This document shows, in pieces, positions 44,424 to 53,722 of a stretch of 64,000 nucleotides of DNA. The notes below the pieces were generated by a model. It was not told where the DNA came from and did not search any database. It worked only from the letters and a program-made list of their open reading frames with translations. Each line of letters begins with the position of its first letter. Within the stretch, counting starts at the first letter, position 1. A program made the position numbers and the translations under genes. This DNA is from JAFEDN01 sp965651935 (GTDB lineage: Bacteria > Pseudomonadota > Gammaproteobacteria > Coxiellales > Coxiellaceae). The stretch spans positions 79,453 to 143,452 of the forward strand of contig CBFGTC010000003.1 in NCBI GenBank assembly GCA_965651935.1, given 5' to 3'.

Positions 44424-45587
44424 ATGACTTTGGCTCCATTAATTTACCTTGACAATATGTCCACCACCCCTTTAGATCCCAGGGTAGGGGAAGTGATGAG
44501 CGCTTGTTTAAACTCGCCTGAATTATTCGGGAACCCTTCCTCCCAAACCCATCGTTATGGTTGGCTGGCGGCGCAAATGATTGAAAAAGCCAGAGAGCAA
44601 GTGGCGGTGGCCATCCATGCCGATCCTAAAGAAATTATTTGGACTTCCAGCGCAACTGAAGCCATCAATTTAGGTATTAAGGGCGCAGCTTTTTTTTACC
44701 AGCGAAAAGGACGTCACATTGTCACACTTCAAAGTGAACATAAAGCTGTGTTACATAGCATGGCCAGTTTGGAACGGCAGGGTTTTAAAGTCACGTATTT
44801 GAAACCGAGTCCGCTAGGTTTATTAGATCCTGAGAGGCTTAGAAATGCACTTACGCCGGAAACACTTCTTGTTTCTTTGTGTTGGGTAAATAACGAAACC
44901 GGTGTGATTCAAAATATGAAAGAAATAGCTCAAATTACTCGCCAAAATGGGATTATTCTTCATGTTGATGCCGCGCAAGCAGTCGGTAAAATACCCATCA
45001 ATCTACACCATGTGCCGCTTGATTTAATGTCCATGTCTGCCCATAAAGTTTATGGCCCCAAAGGGATAGGGGCCTTATTTGTCCGCCGCAACCCTCGCAT
45101 ACGTTTGTTGGCCCAAATCCATGGAGGAGAACAAGAGCAGGGCCTACGCTCAGGTACTTTGGCCACTCATCAGATTGCGGGAATGGGCGCCGCTTTTGCT
45201 ATTGCTCAGTCGGAATATGCGCAAGACCAGGCTAATATTAACCGATTAAGTGCCAAACTTTGGAATGGTCTGCAAAAATTGGGGGGTGTAGAGCTAAATG
45301 GAGCGTCTAATCCTCATAGAGTGGCGAATTGTCTCAATGTTTATTTTGCCGGGGTAGATGGGGAAACTGTATTGCATAGTTTACCAGGATTAGCTCTGTC
45401 TACCGGTTCGGCTTGCCATTCGGTTTATCAAACGCCTTCCCATGTGTTGACCGCCATGGGCATAAGCCATGAGCGGGCTCAACAATCTTTAAGGATAGGT
45501 ATAGGCCGATTTACTCAAGAAGCGGAAATTGACGCTGCTTTGGCCCAAATTGCCTTTGCAGTAGGGAGTTTAAGGAGCATTAAATAA
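44424..45587 (+). CDS. IscS-like cysteine desulfurase lacking the C-terminal extension
   Basis: The PLP enzyme removes sulfur from cysteine for Fe-S clusters and thio-tRNAs. The PLP lysine is Lys208 in SAHKVYGPKG and the catalytic cysteine is Cys331 in STGSACHS; HVDAAQAVGK is also present. Sequence resembles IscS throughout, but the protein stops at 387 residues after VGSLRSIK, about 17 residues short, without the tail that contacts IscU in E. coli. In E. coli trmJ precedes iscR-iscS-iscU; here iscR and iscU are missing, so this may be a specialised desulfurase, perhaps serving MnmA. Confidence 0.85.
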   Translation: MTLAPLIYLDNMSTTPLDPRVGEVMSACLNSPELFGNPSSQTHRYGWLAAQMIEKAREQVAVAIHADPKEIIWTSSATEAINLGIKGAAFFYQRKGRHIVTLQSEHKAVLHSMASLERQGFKVTYLKPSPLGLLDPERLRNALTPETLLVSLCWVNNETGVIQNMKEIAQITRQNGIILHVDAAQAVGKIPINLHHVPLDLMSMSAHKVYGPKGIGALFVRRNPRIRLLAQIHGGEQEQGLRSGTLATHQIAGMGAAFAIAQSEYAQDQANINRLSAKLWNGLQKLGGVELNGASNPHRVANCLNVYFAGVDGETVLHSLPGLALSTGSACHSVYQTPSHVLTAMGISHERAQQSLRIGIGRFTQEAEIDAALAQIAFAVGSLRSIK

Positions 45588-45870
45588 TATAATAACGCGC
45601 GAGCTTAGTGCAGAGTAATGATTGGCGAGGTTTGATCCGTTTTTCTGAGAGTAAAACGCTGAGTTTATTCGGTAAAAAAGCTTTCTTTAGTTCTTTAAAA
45701 CGCACTTTTTGCACTTGATTTCGGGTTATAAAAATCAATTCATGGTTGGCCGGGTCGTACCAGATTTTCTTAGCTTCTATGCTACTTTTAGCTAAAATTA
45801 ATGCAATAGCTTTATCATTTTGGTCGTGGACCGAGTAAAGATTACGAAGTTTTTCTTTAAGCTTTTTCAT
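45580..45870 (-). CDS. Small basic protein of unknown function
   Basis: I do not recognise this 96-residue protein. It has an amphipathic N-terminal helix (KKLKEKLRNLYSVHD), an IWYDPANHELIFITRN strand pair and a basic C-terminus, with no signal peptide. GGAGGAG directly upstream selects the ATG at 45870 over one at 45885. Its last eight bases overlap the convergent IscS-like gene. A nucleic-acid role is possible from its charge but not shown. Confidence 0.55.
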   Translation of the reverse strand: MKKLKEKLRNLYSVHDQNDKAIALILAKSSIEAKKIWYDPANHELIFITRNQVQKVRFKELKKAFLPNKLSVLLSEKRIKPRQSLLCTKLARYYII

Positions 45871-45960
45871 TATCTCCTCCGTCATTTATTATAGTACAAA
45901 AATTATGCAACTTCTTAGGGCCTGTTCAAAGCATTTATTTAAAAGATTTTACATATTTTC

Positions 45961-47589
45961 TTAAAATGGATATTGTAGATATTTACAATCCGCTCGGAGA
46001 GGATATTGAGTGAGGCAAGGTCCTAGTGGGGATTTCCAGACTAATATAAGATGCTGTCGAAATTGAAAAATTTCTTTTGGGATTCCAAATTGAGAGATTA
46101 TAGCTGATTTTCGGAATGACAAATCCATGCCGGATTTTCGCAAATACACGAAAAAATTTTTGGAATAAGTTGAAGTTTCTATTTTTGAATCGGCCCATAA
46201 ATAGGTATTTTGCCAATGTCTCAAGCCCAGTATTTCACCAGTAACTGGAGAAAATTGTACAGGCCTTACTTGAATAGAATTTTGGCTTAACGCAGTTAGA
46301 AGAGAGGCGTTCCAATAATCACTATACCCATAACTTAAATGCTGCTCATTCAAAAAGCGGATGACGTGTGCTTTTTCAATAACCGGATCCTCATATGGCT
46401 TTTTCCATAAAGCTCCTAAAGTTAACAATCCTGAAACGGCATACATCATCGCCGCCAGACTAAAAAATCGTTTGTTATTGTCGTCTATGTATTTCCATAA
46501 ATAATCCGTTGCAATGCTTAAACTTAAAATACCTAAGGTAAAAAAATTAAGAAAATAACGTGCGTCATCAGGTCCAAACAGCAGAGTTTTGGGGTGGTCA
46601 ATTAATAGAAAACTCAGAAATATTCCGAGCAATGAAAATAAACTAACTAAAAGAAAATAAATTGAATCAATATTTAATTTGGTTTTATTTTTTAATAAAA
46701 AGCCGCTATAGATGATTAACCCTATTAAAATCGATAAAGACAACAAAGAGGTCCAGAAAGTATAAAAAGGAAAAAAATTAATAAAAAACCCTACTTCCTT
46801 TAAAAAAATTTTTAGTGAACGCCCGGAATTGGTAAACGAAAAATTATAGTTCATTGGGGTGAAAAAATAGAAAATGCCAAATAATTTACTGGCTATCACC
46901 ACACTCGCCGAACTCATTAGCGCAAATAAAATAAGACAGCGTTTTCTCAGTTCTATTACTGAAGTCGTATGAAATATTTTCCATAAAATTAAATTCGATA
47001 TTATTATCGGGAGCGCAAAAGCAGGTAAAAACCAGGGGTCTGAAACTCCGGCAATAACAGCGGTAGTAAACACTAACGCTAAACAAGATTTTTTACTTCT
47101 CTGAAACCATTTAATAGAAAACCACACACATAGCAATCCCCAAAAGTTGGTAATCGTGTGGGAGATGAAATAAACTAAATAACCCTGTTCATAAACGAAT
47201 TTTCCAGCGCAAAGCAGCAACAAAGGCGCTAAAATTGCTGCCTGTTTGGCTCGGAGTTGATACGATATCATTGCGGCTAAAATGACATTGGATAACCATA
47301 AAAAGGTCCCGGATAAAATCAGCAACCACGAATTAAAAGGAAAAAACGCAAATAATAAGGCATGGATGGGTAATATTGATAATAGCCCGTTTTCCTGAGC
47401 ATAATGCCAATGTTCTAAAAAAGAATAGCCGTATTGTTTCAGGCCTTGCCAAAGTAGAAAAGTATCAGTAGCACCGAAATCTACTCGAATAGAGTGGATG
47501 CTTGCCAAAAAAAATACTATAAGCAACGCCGTGATAATAAGAGCTAGGCCAATTTGTGGGGATAACTTTTTCAGAGTTGCAAAACCCAT
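45961..47589 (-). CDS. Polytopic membrane protein, possibly a GT-C type glycosyltransferase
   Basis: The 542-residue protein has about 11 membrane helices and a C-terminal soluble domain of about 120 residues. After the first helix the loop RVDFGATDTFLLWQGLKQYG with nearby HWHYAQENGLL resembles the first periplasmic loop of GT-C transferases, which carries a catalytic Asp. The C-terminal part (HVIRFLNEQHLSYGYSDYWN) is also seen in mannosyltransferase-like membrane proteins. Substrate is unknown. It is transcribed just after a small lipoprotein gene, 12 bases apart. Confidence 0.6.
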   Translation of the reverse strand: MGFATLKKLSPQIGLALIITALLIVFFLASIHSIRVDFGATDTFLLWQGLKQYGYSFLEHWHYAQENGLLSILPIHALLFAFFPFNSWLLILSGTFLWLSNVILAAMISYQLRAKQAAILAPLLLLCAGKFVYEQGYLVYFISHTITNFWGLLCVWFSIKWFQRSKKSCLALVFTTAVIAGVSDPWFLPAFALPIIISNLILWKIFHTTSVIELRKRCLILFALMSSASVVIASKLFGIFYFFTPMNYNFSFTNSGRSLKIFLKEVGFFINFFPFYTFWTSLLSLSILIGLIIYSGFLLKNKTKLNIDSIYFLLVSLFSLLGIFLSFLLIDHPKTLLFGPDDARYFLNFFTLGILSLSIATDYLWKYIDDNNKRFFSLAAMMYAVSGLLTLGALWKKPYEDPVIEKAHVIRFLNEQHLSYGYSDYWNASLLTALSQNSIQVRPVQFSPVTGEILGLRHWQNTYLWADSKIETSTYSKNFFVYLRKSGMDLSFRKSAIISQFGIPKEIFQFRQHLILVWKSPLGPCLTQYPLRADCKYLQYPF

Positions 47590-47601
47590 TGATGCGAAGT
47601 C

Positions 47602-47856
47602 TTAGGGCGGAGGAGCAAAGTCGACCATTCCCGGGCAATCATAGGAATAATATTCTCTTATTAATCGAGCTTGATCAACCGGATTTCGCCATTTCATAGT
47701 ACTTTGATCTTGCGTTTCGTAGTTACTGGCTTCAATTTTTGTTCGAAGGATCTGACATAAAGACGCTAAGGTATCGGGACTATTTACCGGTTTAGACGAA
47801 GTGCAGCTTGGCAAAAATACCAATATCAATAAGGCAAGAAAAAATTTTTTTAACAT
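47602..47856 (-). CDS. Small lipoprotein of unknown function
   Basis: This 84-residue protein starts with a lipoprotein signal (MLKKFFLALLILVFLPSC), the lipobox being LPSC. The mature part is short and polar, with two further Cys residues and a Pro-rich end. AGGAG at five bases upstream fixes the ATG at 47856 rather than the upstream start at 47886. It precedes the polytopic membrane protein gene by 12 bases, suggesting an envelope-related pair. Confidence 0.7.
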   Translation of the reverse strand: MLKKFFLALLILVFLPSCTSSKPVNSPDTLASLCQILRTKIEASNYETQDQSTMKWRNPVDQARLIREYYSYDCPGMVDFAPPP

Positions 47857-47943
47857 AGTAACTCCTGTACGTTCGCATGATAACACAAGAGTTAAACAGT
47901 GTCGCTATTGACTCATGGTGTAAAATAAGAGATATTTAACGCC

Positions 47944-49059
47944 ATGATTATCGGCGCTCCTATTGAAATTAAAATCAAAGAATTCCGGGTGGGATTGACC
48001 CCCGCCAGCGTTAGGGAATTAACTAACAATCATCACCAAGTGCTGGTGCAGACTGGGCTGGGTTCCGGTATCGGTTTTACCGATCAAGATTATATTAATG
48101 CCGGCGCAAACATTGTCTCCACCGCTCAAGAAGTGTATGCCCAGGCAGAAATGATCGTGAAAGTTAAAGAACCCCAACCAATAGAATTTCCACTCATCCA
48201 AAAAAACCAAATTTTATTTACTTATTTGCATCTGGCGCCAGACCCTGATCAAGCCAAAGCTTTGATGAATTCCGGCTGCACCGCCATCGCTTACGAAACC
48301 GTCACCAGCATTCATGGCGATTTACCTTTACTTTCACCTATGAGCCAAGTTGCAGGCCGATTATCTATTCAGGCCGGTGCACATTGCTTGGAAAAATCTC
48401 AAGGGGGCAGCGGAATTTTATTGGGCGGAGTACCGGGAGTGCCTCCAGGCAAAGTCGTTGTTATCGGTGGCGGGGTGGTTGGAACTAATGCCGCTCGAAT
48501 CGCCATGGGAATGGAAGCCAAAGTCACCATTTTAGATAAATCACTGCATAGACTGCAAGATTTGGATTTTCAATTTGGAGGCCGACTTACCACCGCGTTT
48601 GCCAATGCTGAAAATATAGAACAATTTGTCAACGATGCCGATTTAGTCATCGGCGCGGTATTGGTAGCAGGAGAAGCAGCACCCAAATTAGTCACTCGCG
48701 CCATGCTTTCCAATATGCGTCCCGGCTCAGTGATGGTCGACGTTGCGATTGATCAAGGTGGTTGTTTCGAAACCAGCCGCCCAACTACTCACGATGAACC
48801 CACTTATATTGTCGATAACATCGTTCATTATTGTGTAACCAACATGCCAGGGGCTGTCCCGCGCAGCTCCACTTTTGCTTTAAATAACGCCACCCTGCCA
48901 TTTATCATTGAGCTCGCCAACAAAGGCTATCGTAAAGCTCTATTAGATAATATTCATTTGCGCAACGGTTTAAATGTGTTTATGGGAAACATCACACATC
49001 CCGGCGTCGCTAAAGACCTCAATATCGAATTTCATTCCCCATTAGAATTACTGCAATAG
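47944..49059 (+). CDS. ald: Alanine dehydrogenase
   Basis: Ald interconverts alanine and pyruvate plus ammonia with NAD. The 371-residue protein has the substrate-binding KEFRVGLTPASVREL N-terminus, the catalytic lysine and histidine in MIVKVKEPQP and LFTYLHLA, the NAD-binding VVIGGGVVGTNAA and the C-terminal NMPGAVPRSSTFALNNATLP signature. In a host-dependent bacterium it would let alanine serve as carbon source. It stands as a single gene; a short CCTAA-N8-TTAGG hairpin follows before rnr. Confidence 0.96.
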   Translation: MIIGAPIEIKIKEFRVGLTPASVRELTNNHHQVLVQTGLGSGIGFTDQDYINAGANIVSTAQEVYAQAEMIVKVKEPQPIEFPLIQKNQILFTYLHLAPDPDQAKALMNSGCTAIAYETVTSIHGDLPLLSPMSQVAGRLSIQAGAHCLEKSQGGSGILLGGVPGVPPGKVVVIGGGVVGTNAARIAMGMEAKVTILDKSLHRLQDLDFQFGGRLTTAFANAENIEQFVNDADLVIGAVLVAGEAAPKLVTRAMLSNMRPGSVMVDVAIDQGGCFETSRPTTHDEPTYIVDNIVHYCVTNMPGAVPRSSTFALNNATLPFIIELANKGYRKALLDNIHLRNGLNVFMGNITHPGVAKDLNIEFHSPLELLQ

Positions 49060-49093
49060 TCCTAACATAAAAATTAGGGCATAATACCGCCTT

Positions 49094-51322
49094 ATGAGTC
49101 AATATCGAAAAAAAGATCCTTATCGGGAAAGAGAAAAGGCCAGTTATGAAAACCCGGTCGCCAGCCGTGAATTCATCATGCAATTTCTCAATGATGCGGG
49201 TAAACCGCAACACTGGCAAGCGCTTTGTGAAGCCTTGGATATCCGCACTGAAGAAGAACAAGAAGGCCTTCACCGGCGATTAAAAGCCATGGTCCGAGAT
49301 GGGCAATTAATGCAAAACCGCCGGGGCAGTTACGCCTTAGTGCAGCAATTAGAATTAGTTCCCGGGCGCATACAAGCTCACCGCGATGGATTTGGTTTTT
49401 TAATACCGGATGACGGTAGCCCTGACGTTTTCCTACCCCCTCGCGAAATGGACGCCGTTTTCAATGATGATCGAGTGCTAGTGCGTGTCAGCGGCTTTGA
49501 TTCAAAAGGACGGCGAGAAGGTCAAATCGCCGAAATTGTACAGCACAATACACACCAGGTTGTCGGGAAATATCGGGAAGAAAACGGCGTTGCCTTTGTC
49601 GACCCCGACAATAAACTCATTACTCAAGATATTATTATTTCAGAAAAAGGCCAACAAGCTAAAAATGGCCAATTCGTTATGGTAGAAATCGTAGCCCAAC
49701 CTACCAAACGACGCCAACCATTAGGAAGAATTATTGAAGTTTTAGGAGATCAACTGACTCCCGGAATGGAAGTAGAATTGGCCATCCGGTCCCATAATTT
49801 ACCTTACCAATGGCCTGAAACGGTCGTAGCGGAGGCACAAAAATTTTCTGCTGAAGTCAACTTAGACGAAATAGACGATTATCAAGATCTGCGCCATATC
49901 CCTTTTGTCACCATTGACGGTGAAGACGCCAAAGATTTTGATGATGCTGTTTTTTGTCGAAAGAATACCCAAAGATTTCATAAAGGTTGGAAACTTTACG
50001 TCGCCATTGCCGATGTGTCTTATTATGTTAAACCAGGCAGCGCGTTAGAGATAGAAGCCCAAAACCGAGGGAACTCTGTCTATTTTCCCAATAAAGTATT
50101 ACCCATGCTACCGGAAACCCTTTCCAATGGACTTTGCTCATTAAAACCTCACGTAGACCGTTTAGCGTTAGTATGCGAAATGGACATTAATTCTGATGGC
50201 AGTTTAAACCGTTATAAGTTTTATGAGGCAATCATCCATTCACAAGCTCGTTTAACCTATAATCAAGTCAGCGAAATATTGGACAATCCACCACAAGAAT
50301 CCAATAAGATGTATGAAGACCTCAAACAGTTTCAAGAACTTTTTAAAAAATTGCTTTATCAAAGGCAATTACGTGGCGCAATAGATTTTGATTCAGTGGA
50401 AACCAAAATTCTCTTTGGCGAAAAAGGCAAGATTGAGCGGATTGTCCCTTTGCACCGCAAAATTTCTCACCGCATGATTGAAGAAGCGATGCTGATCGCG
50501 AACGTTTGCGCGGCTCAATATCTTGAAAAGAGCAAGCTCCCCATCCTTTATCGAATCCATAGTGGCCCTGAACCCCAACGATTGCTTGCTTTACGCGATT
50601 TTTTAAAGCCCTTTAATTTGCGTTTATCTGGCGGCGCTAAACCGAAAGCCAAAGATTATGCTAAATTACTCGAACGGATTGATGACCGGCCCGATGCGCA
50701 TTTGTTAGAAACCGTGTTGCTACGCTCTTTGCGTCAAGCGCTATATTCACCAGATAATGTAGGCCACTTTGGCCTGGCATACGAAGCTTACACTCATTTT
50801 ACCTCACCGATCCGCCGTTACCCAGACCTTTTAGTACACCGCGCCATCAAACATTTGGTCCATAAAAAAAACAAAAAGAAATTTATATATAACGAATCTT
50901 TTATGAATCAAATCGGTCAACAGTGCTCAGCCACTGAGCGCAGAGCCGATTTAGCCACCCGCGATGCTGTCGATTGGTTAAAGTGTGAGTACATGCTAAA
51001 TAAACAGGGGCAGATTTTCCCGGGTATTATCAGCGATGTGACTGGTTTTGGCGTATTCGTGGAATTAAATGATATATACATACAAGGTTTGTTGCATATC
51101 ACCGCATTAAAAAACGATTATTATCGTTATGACGCCACTAATCATCTTTTAGAAGGCCGTAAAAGCGGCCAAATTTACCGCTTGGGCGATGCGATAGAAG
51201 TATTAGTGGCTCGGGTTGATATCGATAAGCGCACGATTGATTTTGAACTTCCAGCCCAAAAAATTTCTTCTCCCCGAAACTTTCGCAGAACCAAAAGAAA
51301 AAAAACCAGGAAACGAAAATAA
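49094..51322 (+). CDS. rnr: Ribonuclease R
   Basis: RNase R degrades structured RNA 3' to 5'. The 742-residue protein has an N-terminal helix-turn-helix, two cold-shock domains (GRIQAHRDGFGFLIPDDGSPDVFLPP), the RNB catalytic domain with DGEDAKDFDDAVF and HFTSPIRRYPDL, an S1 domain (FPGIISDVTGFGVFVEL) and a short Lys/Arg-rich tail. It is shorter than E. coli RNase R (813), mainly in the basic tail. The stop overlaps the next start by one base. Confidence 0.96.
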   Translation: MSQYRKKDPYREREKASYENPVASREFIMQFLNDAGKPQHWQALCEALDIRTEEEQEGLHRRLKAMVRDGQLMQNRRGSYALVQQLELVPGRIQAHRDGFGFLIPDDGSPDVFLPPREMDAVFNDDRVLVRVSGFDSKGRREGQIAEIVQHNTHQVVGKYREENGVAFVDPDNKLITQDIIISEKGQQAKNGQFVMVEIVAQPTKRRQPLGRIIEVLGDQLTPGMEVELAIRSHNLPYQWPETVVAEAQKFSAEVNLDEIDDYQDLRHIPFVTIDGEDAKDFDDAVFCRKNTQRFHKGWKLYVAIADVSYYVKPGSALEIEAQNRGNSVYFPNKVLPMLPETLSNGLCSLKPHVDRLALVCEMDINSDGSLNRYKFYEAIIHSQARLTYNQVSEILDNPPQESNKMYEDLKQFQELFKKLLYQRQLRGAIDFDSVETKILFGEKGKIERIVPLHRKISHRMIEEAMLIANVCAAQYLEKSKLPILYRIHSGPEPQRLLALRDFLKPFNLRLSGGAKPKAKDYAKLLERIDDRPDAHLLETVLLRSLRQALYSPDNVGHFGLAYEAYTHFTSPIRRYPDLLVHRAIKHLVHKKNKKKFIYNESFMNQIGQQCSATERRADLATRDAVDWLKCEYMLNKQGQIFPGIISDVTGFGVFVELNDIYIQGLLHITALKNDYYRYDATNHLLEGRKSGQIYRLGDAIEVLVARVDIDKRTIDFELPAQKISSPRNFRRTKRKKTRKRK

Positions 51323-52548
51323 TGCTGGGTTTATTGCTGCCAAAGCGTCGGCGTCATGCCAATAAAGGAGATTACGGCCATGTGCTGGTAATCGGCGGCG
51401 ATTATGGTATGGGCGGAGCAGTGCGCATGGCGGCTGAAGCCGCTTTGCGCGTAGGAGCGGGGTTAGTGAGTGTGGCCACTCGCCCTGAACATGTCGGCGT
51501 TGTCACCACCTGCCGGCCTGAAATCATGTGCCATCAAATCCATGTCCCGGAAGATTTAGATTCATTACTTCAGCGAGCGACAGTTTTAGTTATCGGTCCT
51601 GGCTTAGGTAAAAGTGAATGGTCACGAAAATTGTTCAATCATTTAATAAATTTTAATTTACCTAAAGTAATCGATGCCGATGGTTTGAATTTGTTAGCTG
51701 AAGCTCCACAAAAGCAAACGCAATGGATTTTAACGCCTCATCCGGGTGAAGCTGCACGTTTATTAAAAATAACTGTTTCTGAAATACAACAGGATCGCCA
51801 AAAAGCCGTAAAATCCTTGCAGAAAAATTACGGCGGAGTCGCCATACTCAAAGGCGCTGGAACTCTGGTGCAAAATGGCTTGCTGAATCAGGCAATTCAT
51901 TGCTCCGCAGGCAATCCGGGCATGGCCAGCGGAGGTATGGGTGATGTTTTAAGTGGCGTGATTGGTGGGCTTTTGGCGCAAAAATTAGATTTGACTCAAG
52001 CCGCTGAAATTGGAGTCCAAATTCATTCTCAAGCCGCCGACCAAGCAGCGGCTCAGGGAGGCGAGCGGGGCTTATTGGCCTGTGATTTATTGCCGTATTT
52101 ACGTCTGTTAGTCAATCCCGACAGCGATTATTTTATTTCCGATGAAGAGACTATGCTTAATTTCGGCGGTAAATTAGCGGAAGTATGTCATCACGGCACG
52201 ATTATTTTTTTAAAAGGACCCTTAGGCGCCGGAAAAACCACTTTAGTGCGAGGCTTATTAAAAAGCCTGGGATACTCCGGGCCGATTAAAAGCCCTACTT
52301 ATACTTTAGTTGAGTGTTATGAAATTCAAAATAAAAAGATCTTTCATTTCGATTTATATAGACTGAATCATTCTCAAGAACTACTCGATATCGGTTTTGA
52401 AGATTATTTGCAGGCAGACGGTGTTTGTCTAATTGAATGGCCCGAAAAAGCCCTAGACATCTTGCCAGGCGCCACACTTTGCTGCACCATAGAAATACCG
52501 CCTAACGGTATTGGAAGAAACATTTGCATCGAAGAAGGAGAGAATTGA
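51322..52548 (+). CDS. Fusion of ADP-dependent NAD(P)HX dehydratase and TsaE
   Basis: Residues 1-265 are the NnrD/YjeF C-terminal domain, which repairs hydrated NAD(P)H: KGDYGHVLVIGGDYGMGGA, VIDADGLNLL, LTPHPGE and GMGDVLSG with catalytic Asp208. Residues about 268-408 are TsaE/YjeE, the ATPase of tRNA t6A synthesis: Walker A GPLGAGKTT at 299-307, SPTYTLVE, FHFDLYRL and CLIEWPE. In E. coli these are neighbouring genes; here they are one frame. The N-terminal epimerase domain of Nnr is missing. It overlaps rnr and amiB at single bases, so the operon is tightly coupled. Confidence 0.92.
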   Translation: MLGLLLPKRRRHANKGDYGHVLVIGGDYGMGGAVRMAAEAALRVGAGLVSVATRPEHVGVVTTCRPEIMCHQIHVPEDLDSLLQRATVLVIGPGLGKSEWSRKLFNHLINFNLPKVIDADGLNLLAEAPQKQTQWILTPHPGEAARLLKITVSEIQQDRQKAVKSLQKNYGGVAILKGAGTLVQNGLLNQAIHCSAGNPGMASGGMGDVLSGVIGGLLAQKLDLTQAAEIGVQIHSQAADQAAAQGGERGLLACDLLPYLRLLVNPDSDYFISDEETMLNFGGKLAEVCHHGTIIFLKGPLGAGKTTLVRGLLKSLGYSGPIKSPTYTLVECYEIQNKKIFHFDLYRLNHSQELLDIGFEDYLQADGVCLIEWPEKALDILPGATLCCTIEIPPNGIGRNICIEEGEN

Positions 52549-53672
52549 TGCGACGATTACTCTTACTAATGGTGTGGCTTTGTTTGCCAATGTACGCTTG
52601 GGGCCAAACCCTTAATTTAACTCAAATAAAACATAATACTCGCAGCCGAACTGTGAATATCTATTTTTCGGCGGAAAAACCGGTAAAATTTCGTTCGTAT
52701 ACACTGCAAAATCCTTCCCGGCTGGTGATTGATATCAAAGGCGTGAGCTCTTTTAGTCATCAAGTGTCTGCCGCCAACTTAGTTGATATGCCTATCAAAA
52801 AAATTCGTAGTGCAGCTTTGAACGCTCAAAGCATTCGCGTTGTCCTAGACCTTAAATCAGCTAAAAATTATCATTGGAATATTGTTTGCAACACGCCTGT
52901 ATTCAGCAAGCCCATTCCTTTGCCCAGTTTAAAACGCTCTAAAGAAATTATCGTGGTGATCGATCCTGGTCACGGCGGTAAAGATCCGGGTGCGATAGGC
53001 GCCAATAATTACAAAGAAAAAGACGTGGTGTTGGCTATTGCTAAAAAATTGCAAAACATGGTGAATAAACAGCCTGGATTCAAAGCCATTTTGACCCGCA
53101 ATGCCGATAATTATTTAACTTTGCGCGAACGACTCAATATTGCTCGGCAAAATAAGGCCGATATGTTTATTGCTATCCATGCGGATGCTTATGCTGATCC
53201 CTTTGCTCAAGGCGTGTCGGTTTTTGCATTATCTTTACGTGGAGCAACCAGTGAAGCGGCACGTTGGATAGCGACTCGGGAAAACCAATCTGAATTGATG
53301 GGCGGAGTGGAGTTAGCCGATAAAAATGATGTTTTACGCTCGGTTCTCATTAATTTATCACAAACTGCGACTATCCAAGCTAGTTTAGCCATAGGTCAGA
53401 ATCTTTTAAATAACATTAAACCCTTTGCTAATTTGCATCATCAGCACATGGAACAAGCTGCATTTGTGGTGTTGAAATCGCCAGATATCCCTTCATTATT
53501 AGTAGAAACTGGATTTTTATCTAATTCTATTGAGGAAAAAAAATTAAATTTGCCTCACTACCAATACAATTTAGCTCAAGCCATTATGCTCGGAATTAAA
53601 CAATATTTTATTGCCCGCCCACCCCGCGGCACCTGGCTGGCTTCTCAAGGAAACTACGGGGTTAAGACTTAA
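52548..53672 (+). CDS. amiB: N-acetylmuramoyl-L-alanine amidase (AmiB-type)
   Basis: AmiB splits septal peptidoglycan at cell division after activation by NlpD or EnvC. A signal peptide ends at about residue 20 (MYAWG). An AMIN domain (about residues 22-115) localises it, and the Amidase_3 domain has zinc motifs DPGHGGKDPGAIG, IAIHADAY and LLVETGFLSN. There is no LysM domain, unlike E. coli AmiB. TGATG overlap with the fused gene selects the ATG at 52548 (374 residues), with GAAGGAGAG upstream. Confidence 0.92.
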   Translation: MRRLLLLMVWLCLPMYAWGQTLNLTQIKHNTRSRTVNIYFSAEKPVKFRSYTLQNPSRLVIDIKGVSSFSHQVSAANLVDMPIKKIRSAALNAQSIRVVLDLKSAKNYHWNIVCNTPVFSKPIPLPSLKRSKEIIVVIDPGHGGKDPGAIGANNYKEKDVVLAIAKKLQNMVNKQPGFKAILTRNADNYLTLRERLNIARQNKADMFIAIHADAYADPFAQGVSVFALSLRGATSEAARWIATRENQSELMGGVELADKNDVLRSVLINLSQTATIQASLAIGQNLLNNIKPFANLHHQHMEQAAFVVLKSPDIPSLLVETGFLSNSIEEKKLNLPHYQYNLAQAIMLGIKQYFIARPPRGTWLASQGNYGVKT

Positions 53673-53722
53673 ATGGCAAACCCAAATTTAAGCTTAAAAT
53701 GGGAGCACCAATAAGAACCGTT

